From NCBI RefSeq assembly GCF_011620665.1, contig NZ_WOYQ01000045.1, forward strand, positions 1-64,000: 64,000 bases of DNA, in the 5' to 3' direction. How positions within the stretch are numbered: the first letter of the stretch is position 1; each line of letters begins with the position of its first letter. This document shows, piece by piece, positions 21,510-30,154 of this stretch. The stretch comes from Microbacterium sp. (lineage in GTDB: Bacteria > Actinomycetota > Actinomycetes > Actinomycetales > Microbacteriaceae). The position numbers and the translations under genes are program-made. Under the pieces are notes generated by a model. That model was given only the letters and a program-made list of their open reading frames with translations. It did no database searches and was not told the DNA's origin.

Positions 21510-22154
21510 ATGAGCATGATCGGCGGCACCCCGAAGGAGCACGGCGAGACGATCGCCGACCACGCGACCTATGAGGGCGCGCAGAAGGTCGTGTCGCAGC
21601 TGATCGAGGCCGACATCCCCGCGAAGGACATCGCGATCGTCGGTCGGGGCCTGCGGTCGGTCGAGACGGTGACGGGCCGTCTGGGCTATGCGGCCGCCGC
21701 GCGATCAGGGGCGATCAATGGAATCCTGCTCGGGCTGCTGTTCTCGGCGATCTTCGTGCTGGGCACCCCGGACGCGGCCATTCAGCTGTTCATCGGCGTC
21801 ATGCTGGTCGGCATCGCGATCGGCATGCTGCTCAGCATCACCACCTATGCCCTGCTGCGTCGCCGCAGGGACTACACATCGATCACGCAGGTGATCGCAG
21901 ACCACTACGAGGTCACGGTGCTGCCCCGCTCGATGCAGCGGGCGCGTGAGATCGTCGGTCGGACCGCGTCACAGGCGACGCTCGGACATCCTGCCCCGGC
22001 CGCGGCTCCCGCATCGGAACCGCCGACATCCGACCCGCCGGAGTACGGCGAGCGGGTGGATCCTCCGGGCCCTCCGCGGTACGGAGAGCGCATCGATCCG
22101 TCGAACCAGAACCTTCTCGAGCATCCGGGCGGGGGCGGCGAGCAATCCCGATGA
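21510..22154 (+). CDS. General stress protein 17M-like membrane protein
   Basis: EGAQKVVSQLIEADIPAKDIAIVGRGLRSVETVTGRLGYAAAARSGA; two TM segments. Confidence 0.82.
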   Translation: MSMIGGTPKEHGETIADHATYEGAQKVVSQLIEADIPAKDIAIVGRGLRSVETVTGRLGYAAAARSGAINGILLGLLFSAIFVLGTPDAAIQLFIGVMLVGIAIGMLLSITTYALLRRRRDYTSITQVIADHYEVTVLPRSMQRAREIVGRTASQATLGHPAPAAAPASEPPTSDPPEYGERVDPPGPPRYGERIDPSNQNLLEHPGGGGEQSR

Positions 22155-22163
22155 CGCTCCGGA

Positions 22164-23621
22164 TCAGCGCGCGTGCCGCGAGATCCATGCCTCGACCTCG
22201 TCGGCCGTACGCGGGATGCCGGCCGAGAGGTTCTCGGGGCCATCCGCGGTCATGAGGATGTCATCCTCGATGCGCACGCCTATCCCGCGGTAGTCCTCGG
22301 GAACCGTGAGGTCGTCGATCTGAAAATAGAGTCCGGGTTCGATCGTGAAGACCATTCCGGGCTCGAGGACACCGTCGTAGTACATTTCGCGGCGAGCCTG
22401 TGCGCAGTCATGGACGTCGATCCCGAGATGGTGCGAGGTGCCGTGCACCATGTATCGACGGTGCTGTCCGCCGCGGTCCGCCGCGAGCGCCTCTTCGGCG
22501 CTCACCGGAAGCAGACCCCATTCCGCGACGCGTTCGGCGATGACACGCATCGCGGTCTCGTGGACGGTGCGAAACGTCACCCCGGGCGCAGCAGCGGCGA
22601 AGGCTGCATCGGCCGCTTCCCGCACCGCCTCGTAGATCTTGCGCTGCACGGGGGTGAACCTGCCCGAGACCGGGAGTGTGCGCGTGATGTCCGCGGTGTA
22701 AAGGCTGTCGACCTCGACTCCGGCATCCACCAGGATGAGATCCCCCGGAACCACGGCGCCGTCGTTGCGCGTCCAGTGCAGATAACACGCGTGCGGACCG
22801 GACGCGGCGATCGTGTCGTAGCCTTCGCCGTTGCCCTCGGTGCGCGCGCGATGGTGGAAGACGCCCTCGACCGCGCGCTCACCGCGCGGGGTGGCGACGA
22901 TACGTGGGAAGTCGGCGACGATGTCGTCGAAGCCGCGCGCCGTGACCTCGACCGCCAACCGCATCTGCTCGATTTCGTAGGCATCCTTCACGAGCCGCAG
23001 TTCCGAGACGAACCGCGCGAGTTCGTCGTCTTCGTCAGCGATGCGGTCGCCCTCAGCGGGGGCGAACTCGTGGAGGTGCGCGGTCGTGAGGCCCAGGTCG
23101 CCCGCGACACCCGCGAGCGCGGGGCGCGGCCCGATCCAGAACTCTCCGACCGCAGCGTCGGCGTAGAACTCGGTCGTGGTGCGGTCTGCGCGCTCGCGCA
23201 GGTGGAGGGTCGCCTCGTGGCCGGATGCCGTCGGCTCGAACACCAGCACCGAGTCGGGCACGGTGTCGCTCGCCCACCCCGTGAGGTGCGCGAAGGCGGA
23301 ATGCGCGCGGAACGGATAATCGGTGTCGTTCGAGCGCTGCTTGAGCGATCCGGCGGGAAAGACGAGGCGTTCACCCGGAAACGCAGCCGACACCGCGGCA
23401 CGGCGCGCGGCGGCGTACACGGCCTGCGCGCGCTGCGGCGGTGCCTGATCGGGTCGCTCGGCCCAGCCCGTCGAGATCTGGTCCAAAAACCCCTGCGGGA
23501 AGGGCTGCTTGCGGTTCGTGTTCTCCGCCGCCGAGATCTGGGTGCTGGTCTCGGCGATCGTGTCGCCCTCGCTCGTGCTCATGGCATCCAGTCTCGCACT
23601 TCGCCCGAATCGTGTCTTCAC
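22164..23621 (-). CDS. pepP: Xaa-Pro aminopeptidase (M24B); alternative start at 23582 (MSTSEG)
   Basis: LILVDAGVEVDSLYTADITRTLPVSG, HGTSHHLGIDVHD, VFTIEPGLYF metal-binding motifs. Confidence 0.92.
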   Translation of the reverse strand: MKTRFGRSARLDAMSTSEGDTIAETSTQISAAENTNRKQPFPQGFLDQISTGWAERPDQAPPQRAQAVYAAARRAAVSAAFPGERLVFPAGSLKQRSNDTDYPFRAHSAFAHLTGWASDTVPDSVLVFEPTASGHEATLHLRERADRTTTEFYADAAVGEFWIGPRPALAGVAGDLGLTTAHLHEFAPAEGDRIADEDDELARFVSELRLVKDAYEIEQMRLAVEVTARGFDDIVADFPRIVATPRGERAVEGVFHHRARTEGNGEGYDTIAASGPHACYLHWTRNDGAVVPGDLILVDAGVEVDSLYTADITRTLPVSGRFTPVQRKIYEAVREAADAAFAAAAPGVTFRTVHETAMRVIAERVAEWGLLPVSAEEALAADRGGQHRRYMVHGTSHHLGIDVHDCAQARREMYYDGVLEPGMVFTIEPGLYFQIDDLTVPEDYRGIGVRIEDDILMTADGPENLSAGIPRTADEVEAWISRHAR

Positions 23622-24631
23622 GGGGAGGGTTCGAGCTGCACGACGAGCGGGCGGTGGTCGCTGCCGCTGCCGTCGAGCGAGGTCAGCACGGCCGAGCCTG
23701 TCGCCACCCAGCCCGCCGTCGCCATCACATGATCTATCGGTGTGCCGAGGAGGGACGGGACGCTGGTCGACCAGGTGCCGACACCGCCGGTGCCGGTGGC
23801 CGCGGCGCCATCATGGCAACGGCCGAGATCGGCGCCGCCGACGCCCAAGCGCGCCATGTTGTCCAGCGTCGCGTTGAAGTCTCCCGCCATGATGACACTG
23901 TCGGCGGCGCATTGATCGGCGAGCCACTGCAGGTCGCGGCGCCAGTCGGCCATGTACGCCTGGCGGGGAGCGACGGCGTGGACGGCCACGACGACCGGCC
24001 CGTTGCCGTCGACGGGCATGGCGACCACGCTCGGCACCTCGGAGGTGTTCGTCGTGCCTTCCACGGTCGATTCGACGACGGCGTAGTCGCCGAGCCCCGG
24101 GGAGATCAGCAGGCTCGTCCAGTTGGCATCCCATCCCTCGTAGTTCTCGTTGTGAACCCACATCGGGGACCCCAGGGCACGCATCGCAACGGCGACCGCG
24201 ATGCCGACCTCCTCTGTGGTCTCGGGCAACGACACGATGTCGGCCTGCATGGCCACGGCGGTCCGTGCGATCACGTCGGCATCCGCGGCGCCCCCGGCCG
24301 TGTTCCAGGTCATGACGCGCACGCTGGTGCCAGTGGCGTCGGGGAGCCCGCCGGGCCCGACTCCGCGGGAGAGGAGGATGCCGCCTCCGGCGATCGCGCC
24401 GATCAGGGTGATCACGGCGATCGATCCGGCGAAGGCGCGCACGGGGCGCGCCAGACTCAGGAACAGGAACAGGACGCAGACGGCGGCCAGCACGATCACC
24501 GTGATGGGCCTCAAGGACACGACCTGTGCCATGGGAAACGTCCGCTCGAGGCGGAAGAACTGTGGCCACGTGACGATCGCGACGGCGATGGCCGTGAGCA
24601 CGGTGATCAGTAGTCCCAACAGGCGAAGCAC
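23618..24631 (-). CDS. Membrane-anchored endonuclease/exonuclease/phosphatase family protein
   Basis: N-terminal TMs; VMTWNTAGGAADADVIA, VIMAGDFNATLDN, GTPIDHVMAT, GSDHRPLVVQ. Confidence 0.9.
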   Translation of the reverse strand: MLRLLGLLITVLTAIAVAIVTWPQFFRLERTFPMAQVVSLRPITVIVLAAVCVLFLFLSLARPVRAFAGSIAVITLIGAIAGGGILLSRGVGPGGLPDATGTSVRVMTWNTAGGAADADVIARTAVAMQADIVSLPETTEEVGIAVAVAMRALGSPMWVHNENYEGWDANWTSLLISPGLGDYAVVESTVEGTTNTSEVPSVVAMPVDGNGPVVVAVHAVAPRQAYMADWRRDLQWLADQCAADSVIMAGDFNATLDNMARLGVGGADLGRCHDGAAATGTGGVGTWSTSVPSLLGTPIDHVMATAGWVATGSAVLTSLDGSGSDHRPLVVQLEPSP

Positions 24632-24709
24632 GCCGGCGACTCTATGTCAGCAGGCTGAGAGAAGGACGGATGCCGCGGTCCTGCACCCGGGCGGCGGTAC
24701 GCTCAGATC

Positions 24710-25588
24710 ATGGTGCATGCAGGGGACCGCGCAGCGCGGGCGGTCGTGGGCCCGAGCGATCTGCACCTGCATTCCGATCACTCTGACGGCACCGAGCCGC
24801 CCGCGCAGGTGATGGTCGCGGCGCACACGGCGGGGCTGCGAACGGTGGCGCTCACCGACCACGACACCACATCGGGGTGGGCCGAGGCGGCCGAGGCCGC
24901 CGGCTCGCTCGGAATGACGCTGGTTCCGGGCATGGAACTGTCCGCGCGCTACGAGCACCGGAGCGTTCATGTGCTGGGCTACCTGTTCGACCCGGAAGAC
25001 GCGGGACTGCGCGCGCTCACGGACCGCATCCGCACGTCGAGAATTACCCGCGCCCGCACGATGGCCGACCGCATCGGCCGCGACTACGACTTGACCTGGG
25101 ACGACATCGTCGCCCAGACGGCGGAGGGCGCGACCGTGGGCCGGCCGCACCTGGCGGACGCACTGATCGCGAGAGGACACGTGCGCGATCGCGGTGAGGC
25201 CTTCGCCGACATCCTGCATCCCGGCAGTGACTATTACGTGTCGCTGTATGCGCCCGACCCGGTGACGGCCGTCGCTGCGATCGCGGACGCGGGCGGAGTG
25301 CCGATCATCGCTCACCCCGCCGGACGCGCCGGGCTCCTGCCCCGGAAGCTCGTCGAAGCGATGCTGGAGGCCGGGCTGGCCGGGTTCGAGCTTGAGCATC
25401 GCGAGAATGAAGAGCCCGCGCTCTCCCGGCTGCGCTCGCTCGTTTCGGCCCGTGACCTCATCGCCACAGGGTCCAGCGACTATCACGGTCGGGGAAAGCC
25501 GAATGTGCCGGGCGAGAACACCACGACCGACGCCATGGTCGCCCGCATCATCGCCCGGGCAAGCGGTAGCGCCCCCGTCCATCCCTGA
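24710..25588 (+). CDS. PHP-domain phosphoesterase (TrpH/YciV-like)
   Basis: DLHLHSDHSDGTEPP, LTDHDTTSGW, GMELSARYEHRSVHVLGY, GSSDYHG. Confidence 0.92.
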   Translation: MVHAGDRAARAVVGPSDLHLHSDHSDGTEPPAQVMVAAHTAGLRTVALTDHDTTSGWAEAAEAAGSLGMTLVPGMELSARYEHRSVHVLGYLFDPEDAGLRALTDRIRTSRITRARTMADRIGRDYDLTWDDIVAQTAEGATVGRPHLADALIARGHVRDRGEAFADILHPGSDYYVSLYAPDPVTAVAAIADAGGVPIIAHPAGRAGLLPRKLVEAMLEAGLAGFELEHRENEEPALSRLRSLVSARDLIATGSSDYHGRGKPNVPGENTTTDAMVARIIARASGSAPVHP

Positions 25589-25604
25589 GGGGGACGGGGG
25601 CGCT
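25568..25604. terminator. Bidirectional terminator hairpin overlapping the PHP gene stop codon
   Basis: AGCGCCCCCGTCC-N11-GGACGGGGGCGCT, 13-bp perfect stem. Confidence 0.75.
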
Positions 25605-25708
25605 GTGCTCGGGGGCTCAGGCGAGAGCCTTGGCCTTCAGCTGGTCGACGGGCGGCATTCGCGGCCGTCGGCGCTCAAGCTAGTGGTCCGGCGACCGTTC
25701 GGCAAGGT

Positions 25709-27205
25709 TCAGCTGGTTGCGACCGGGGTCCCGGTTCCGCCCGAACCGCCACGGCGGCGGCGGCGGCGCGAGGGAGCCGGCTTGCCGTCGTGATGCTCCG
25801 TACCGGCACGGGTGTGCGCGTCTGCGCCATCGGCTCCGCGCGCGGCGGCGTTCACGGATGCGGGGGGAGAGCCGGCATCCGACTGCTCGATGAAGCTCGC
25901 TCCGACGTGCTCCTGCCCGCCGCGCCGGCGACGACGCGTCGTCCCGGCCTCGGCGCCTTCTGCGGCGATGTCAGCGGCGCGCGCGGGCCGCGGCGTGCGG
26001 ACGGCAGTGGTCTTGGGAGCCGCCGTGAGGCGCCCCTTCGTGCCGGCGGGGATGCTCAGATCGGCGTACAGGTGCGGGCTCGACGAGTAGGTCTCGACCG
26101 GCTCGGGTTGGCCGAATTCCAGCGCGCGGTTGATGAGCGCCCACTTGTGCAGGTCATCCCAGTCGACGAACGTCACCGCGATGCCGGTGTTGCCGGCCCG
26201 TCCCGTGCGGCCGACGCGGTGGAGGTAGGCCTTCTCGTCCTCGGGGATCGTGTGGTTGATCACATGGGTGACGTCGTTGACATCGATGCCGCGGGCGGCG
26301 ACATCCGTCGCGATCAGGACGTCCTTCTTGCCGGCCTTGAACGCGGCCATTGAGCGTTCCCGGCTCTCCTGGCTCATGTCACCGTGGACGGCGCCGGCGT
26401 TGAATCCGCGGTCGTTGAGCTCATCGACGAGCTTCTGTGCCGCGCGCTTGGTGCGGGTGAAGATCACGACCTTGCCGCGCCCCTCGGCCTGCAGGATGCG
26501 GGCGATGACCTCATCTTTGTCGAGCGAATGCGCGCGGTAGACGAGATGGCGGATGTTGGCCTGCGTCAGCCCCTCATCCGGGTCGCTGGCGCGCATGTGG
26601 ATGGGGTTGGTCATGAAGCGGCGCGCGAGAGCCACGATGGGCCCGGGCATCGTCGCCGAGAACAACTGGGTGTGGCGCACCTGCGCCACCTTCTGGAAGA
26701 TCTTCTCGATGTCGGGGAGGAAGCCGAGATCCAGCATCTTGTCGGCCTCGTCGAGGACCACCTCGGTCGCGTGCGACAGGTCGAGCAGGCGCTGGTTGTT
26801 CAGATCGATGAGGCGACCGGGCGTGCCGACGACGATCTGGGCGCCGGCCTGCAGCTGCTCGATCTGCCCCTCGTACGCCTTGCCTCCGTAGATCGCCACG
26901 ACGCTCGTCGCGCGATTCTGGGTGAGCATGTCGATGTCCTCGTACACCTGTACGCAGAGCTCGCGGGTCGGGACGACGATGAGCGCCTTGACACCGGGCT
27001 CGGGGTCGAGGCCCAGTCGCTGGACGACGGGGATGCCGAAGCCGAAGGTCTTGCCGGTGCCCGTCTTGGCCTGGCCGATGATGTCCTGGCCGGGAAGGCC
27101 GAGCGGAATCGTCTGCTCCTGGATCGGGAACGCGTCGACGATGCCCTTGGCCGCGAGTGCGTCGACGATATCCTGATCGACGCCGAGTTCGGCGAAAGTC
27201 GTCAT
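25709..27205 (-). CDS. DEAD/DEAH-box RNA helicase with Arg/Gly-rich C-terminal tail
   Basis: Q motif, AKTGTGKT, VLDEADKML, SATMP, HRVGRTGRAG; start taken at MTTFAELGVDQDIV. Confidence 0.95.
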   Translation of the reverse strand: MTTFAELGVDQDIVDALAAKGIVDAFPIQEQTIPLGLPGQDIIGQAKTGTGKTFGFGIPVVQRLGLDPEPGVKALIVVPTRELCVQVYEDIDMLTQNRATSVVAIYGGKAYEGQIEQLQAGAQIVVGTPGRLIDLNNQRLLDLSHATEVVLDEADKMLDLGFLPDIEKIFQKVAQVRHTQLFSATMPGPIVALARRFMTNPIHMRASDPDEGLTQANIRHLVYRAHSLDKDEVIARILQAEGRGKVVIFTRTKRAAQKLVDELNDRGFNAGAVHGDMSQESRERSMAAFKAGKKDVLIATDVAARGIDVNDVTHVINHTIPEDEKAYLHRVGRTGRAGNTGIAVTFVDWDDLHKWALINRALEFGQPEPVETYSSSPHLYADLSIPAGTKGRLTAAPKTTAVRTPRPARAADIAAEGAEAGTTRRRRRGGQEHVGASFIEQSDAGSPPASVNAAARGADGADAHTRAGTEHHDGKPAPSRRRRRRGGSGGTGTPVATS

Positions 27206-27357
27206 GGTGTCATGCCTGTCTGGCGGTGAGAAGCCGCCGATGAAGAGATCCACGCCCTTCACTCAGCCACAGGCGCGGTGGCCCCGATCCATCGCCGGGA
27301 CCCTTTCAGCCTACCGGAGCGTGCCGCAACCCCCGGTCGGCAGCCAGGGGATCCGCG

Positions 27358-29004
27358 CTACTCGGCGCCGGTGCGGGCCACGTGACTGCGCGCGTGCGCG
27401 ACGGCGGAGGGGAGATCATCGAAGAGGTGCCTGGCGTGGCGGAGTGAACTGAGTACGCCCACGGTTGTGAACAGCTCGACGTGTCCGGCGCGCACGCCCT
27501 TGATCAGCACGGTCACGCCACGACGCTCGAGCTGCTGGACGATCTCGGACAGCACGTGCGCTCCGGTCGCGTCAACGAGTTCGAGCTGAGACATCCGGAG
27601 GATCACGACCGTCACGTCGTCGAGCGACATGACGGTCTCGAGCACCCGGTCCGCCGCGGCGAAGAACAGCGGGCCGTCGAGTCGGATGACGGCGATGCGT
27701 TCATCCCCGGCCACGGCGGGCCCGCCGATCTCCTCGCGAGCCACTCCGGTCGCACGCGAGAGGCTCCTGATCGCGAACACTCCGGCCACGGCCATGCCGA
27801 TCGCGACGGCGACGATCAGATCCACCGACACCGTCACGATCGCCGTGACGATATAGGCGATCGCATCGGCGCGAGTGGAGCGCAGGATCGAGCGAGCGGT
27901 CGCCGGCTGCACCATGCGGATCGCGGTGACCATCAGCACCCCCGCAAGGGCTGCGAGCGGAATCGCGCCGACGGGACCCGCCGCCACGAGGACGACGAGC
28001 AGAAGCACCAGCGCGTGGAAGATGGCGGCGATGCGGCTCTTCGCGCCTGCCCGCACGTTGACCGCGGTCCTCGCGATCGCTCCTGTCGCCGGCATCCCAC
28101 CGAACAGCCCCGCGCCGATCGACGCGATGCCCTGACCGACGAGCTCACGATCGGGGTCATACGGCCCGGTGTCGGCCAGCGAGGCGGCGACGCGCGCCGA
28201 CAGCAGCGACTCGATCGCCGCGAGCGCCGCGACGGCGACAGCGGGAAGCACGAGGGCGGACAGTGTGTCGATGGAGAGCGTCGGCAGGCCGGGCGCCGGC
28301 AGGCGCGAGGGAAGCGCTCCGATCACGGCGAGCGGGGAGGGGAGCACCAGAGCGAGGATCGTCACCAGCACGATCCCGACCAGCGAACCGGGAATGGCGG
28401 AATGCACGAGGGGCAGGAGATACATGCACGCTGCCACCGCCGCGACCGCGGTGAGCGACCACGCGAGATACCCCGGGTCGGCATTGACGAGAGACGACAG
28501 GGCGCTGGTCACCACGTTCGTGTGCAGAATGCCGTCGGCATCCGCCCCGGTGAGCGCGGGGATCTGCTGCAGAAAGATGATGACGGCGATCCCGAGGGTG
28601 AAACCTTCGATGACCGGCCAGGGGATGAAGGAGACCGCCCGACCGAGCCGGAGTGCGCCCGCGACGAGCACCAGAATGCCGGCGAGCACGCTGACCACGG
28701 CGACCGCGGCCATGCCGTGCGCGGTGACGATCGGCGCGAGCACGACGACCATTGCGCCGGTCGGTCCCGAAACCTGGACGTTCGAGCCTCCGAAGACGGC
28801 GGCGAGCACCCCCGCCACGATGGCCGTGATCAGCCCGGCCTCTGCACCCGCACCCGAAGCGATCCCGAAGCCGAGGGCGAGCGGAAGAGCGACGATTCCG
28901 ACGGTCAGTCCGGCGAGCAGGTCGCCGCGCCACGTCCGGCCCGCCTCGCGGTAGTCGCGAGCGGACGGCAGCAGCGCGGTCGCGTACTCTGCGGCGCGAC
29001 TCAT
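27358..29004 (-). CDS. SulP family anion transporter with STAS domain
   Basis: Sulfate-permease TM core (NVQVSGPTGAMVVVLAPIV), C-terminal STAS (LELVDATGAHVLSEIV). Confidence 0.93.
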   Translation of the reverse strand: MSRAAEYATALLPSARDYREAGRTWRGDLLAGLTVGIVALPLALGFGIASGAGAEAGLITAIVAGVLAAVFGGSNVQVSGPTGAMVVVLAPIVTAHGMAAVAVVSVLAGILVLVAGALRLGRAVSFIPWPVIEGFTLGIAVIIFLQQIPALTGADADGILHTNVVTSALSSLVNADPGYLAWSLTAVAAVAACMYLLPLVHSAIPGSLVGIVLVTILALVLPSPLAVIGALPSRLPAPGLPTLSIDTLSALVLPAVAVAALAAIESLLSARVAASLADTGPYDPDRELVGQGIASIGAGLFGGMPATGAIARTAVNVRAGAKSRIAAIFHALVLLLVVLVAAGPVGAIPLAALAGVLMVTAIRMVQPATARSILRSTRADAIAYIVTAIVTVSVDLIVAVAIGMAVAGVFAIRSLSRATGVAREEIGGPAVAGDERIAVIRLDGPLFFAAADRVLETVMSLDDVTVVILRMSQLELVDATGAHVLSEIVQQLERRGVTVLIKGVRAGHVELFTTVGVLSSLRHARHLFDDLPSAVAHARSHVARTGAE

Positions 29005-29366
29005 TCCTTGGGTCCGAACGGGGGCAGAGACGCCGCATCCGCGGCGCGTGCGCCGTCGGTCTCGACGATCCGAAGCAAGAGGCTTCGCGCGGTCGTCAAC
29101 AGGTCGGCGACCTCCGGATAGGCCAGGCGGTAGTGCACGTGGCTTCCCCGGCGATCGGACTCGACAAGACGGTTGCGTCGGAGCACCGCGAGATGCTGCG
29201 AAAGGTGCGACGCCTCGAGCCCGGTCTCGGTCTGCAGATCCGCGACGGTGCGCTCATCGCGCATCGACAGCAGCTCGAGGATGCGGATTCGCAGGGGATG
29301 CGACAGTCCCTTGAACAGTCCCGCCTTGAGCTCGTAGAGCGGTCGTTGACCCAGAGTTAGTGACAT
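29001..29366 (-). CDS. ArsR-family transcriptional regulator (Cys-free)
   Basis: LFKGLSHPLRIRILELLSMRDERTVADLQTETGLEASHLSQHLAVLRRNRLVESDRRGSHVHYRL wHTH; ATGA overlap with SulP gene. Confidence 0.9.
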   Translation of the reverse strand: MSLTLGQRPLYELKAGLFKGLSHPLRIRILELLSMRDERTVADLQTETGLEASHLSQHLAVLRRNRLVESDRRGSHVHYRLAYPEVADLLTTARSLLLRIVETDGARAADAASLPPFGPKE

Positions 29367-29380
29367 GATGGATCCATCAT
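29365..29380. promoter_or_regulatory. 16-bp perfect palindrome at the arsR start: candidate ArsR operator
   Basis: ATGATGGATCCATCAT; overlaps the start codon and a minus-strand TATGAT (29376-29381). Confidence 0.6.
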
Positions 29381-29464
29381 ATCGGGGGAAGCGTCGACCC
29401 CGTCGTTCGTTTCCGTTCGCGTGGTGAAGTCGGTGACCGCGATGGGTCAGATCAGGAAGCCTGA

Positions 29465-29755
29465 TCAGGCGATCTTCAGCCGCACGCGCTCGCGGGCATC
29501 GTGTGCTGTCCGTGAGCGGGTGAGCATGCCCAGCATCACGGAAATGACGATCGCCGGAAGCGCGATCGGCGCCACCCAGATCCACGGGGTCTCGGTCGTG
29601 ATGCCCGCCCAAGTCAGGATGAGCCACGCGATCCCGCCGACGACGGCGCCCGAGACGGGTGCCAGGGCCGCGCCCCGGGAGGCGCGACCGGGCTGCAGGT
29701 AGTGCAGAGCACCTCCGACGGCGGCGCCGAAGATGAAGCCCAGCAGGATCTCCAT
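29465..29755 (-). CDS. Small membrane protein (96 aa)
   Basis: Three hydrophobic segments, MEILLGFIFGAAVGGALHYLQPG; coding-like GC3. Confidence 0.65.
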   Translation of the reverse strand: MEILLGFIFGAAVGGALHYLQPGRASRGAALAPVSGAVVGGIAWLILTWAGITTETPWIWVAPIALPAIVISVMLGMLTRSRTAHDARERVRLKIA

Positions 29756-29764
29756 GCCGAGGCC

Positions 29765-29989
29765 TCAGGCGACGAAGCCCACGCGACGAGACTCCTCGGT
29801 CCCCACCTCGATGAACGCGATCCCTGCGGTCGGGACGATGTAGGCGTTGCCCTTGATATCGGTGAAGGTGATGGCGGCGGTGCCGCCGTCGATCGCCGCC
29901 GTGACGGATTTCTTGACGGATTCGGCGGACTCTGCCGACTCGAAACTGAGTTCGCGAGCGGTGTTCGCGATGCCGATGCGGATCTCCAC
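29765..29989 (-). CDS. DUF3107 family protein (74 aa)
   Basis: GTG start; VEIRIGIANTARELSFESAESAESVKKSV...FTDIKGNAYIVPTAGIAFIEVGTEESRRVGF. Confidence 0.85.
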   Translation of the reverse strand: MEIRIGIANTARELSFESAESAESVKKSVTAAIDGGTAAITFTDIKGNAYIVPTAGIAFIEVGTEESRRVGFVA

Positions 29990-30154
29990 GGTGGTGCCAC
30001 GTCCTTCTTGCCGGTTCGGGGCCCGCGGCAGCGGGCGCATCTCGACTCTACGACACGGCGCGCGGTGACCGGCCAGCAAGGGCGGCCCGCCTGCACGCTG
30101 TCGGCGAACGCACTGCCGAAGCGTGGTGTCGGCAGCGCCGGATAGCGTGGAACC

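Noticed and set aside
27481-29121. 546-aa plus-strand ORF opposite sulP
   Set aside because: His/Asp/Arg-rich antisense translation of a transporter gene
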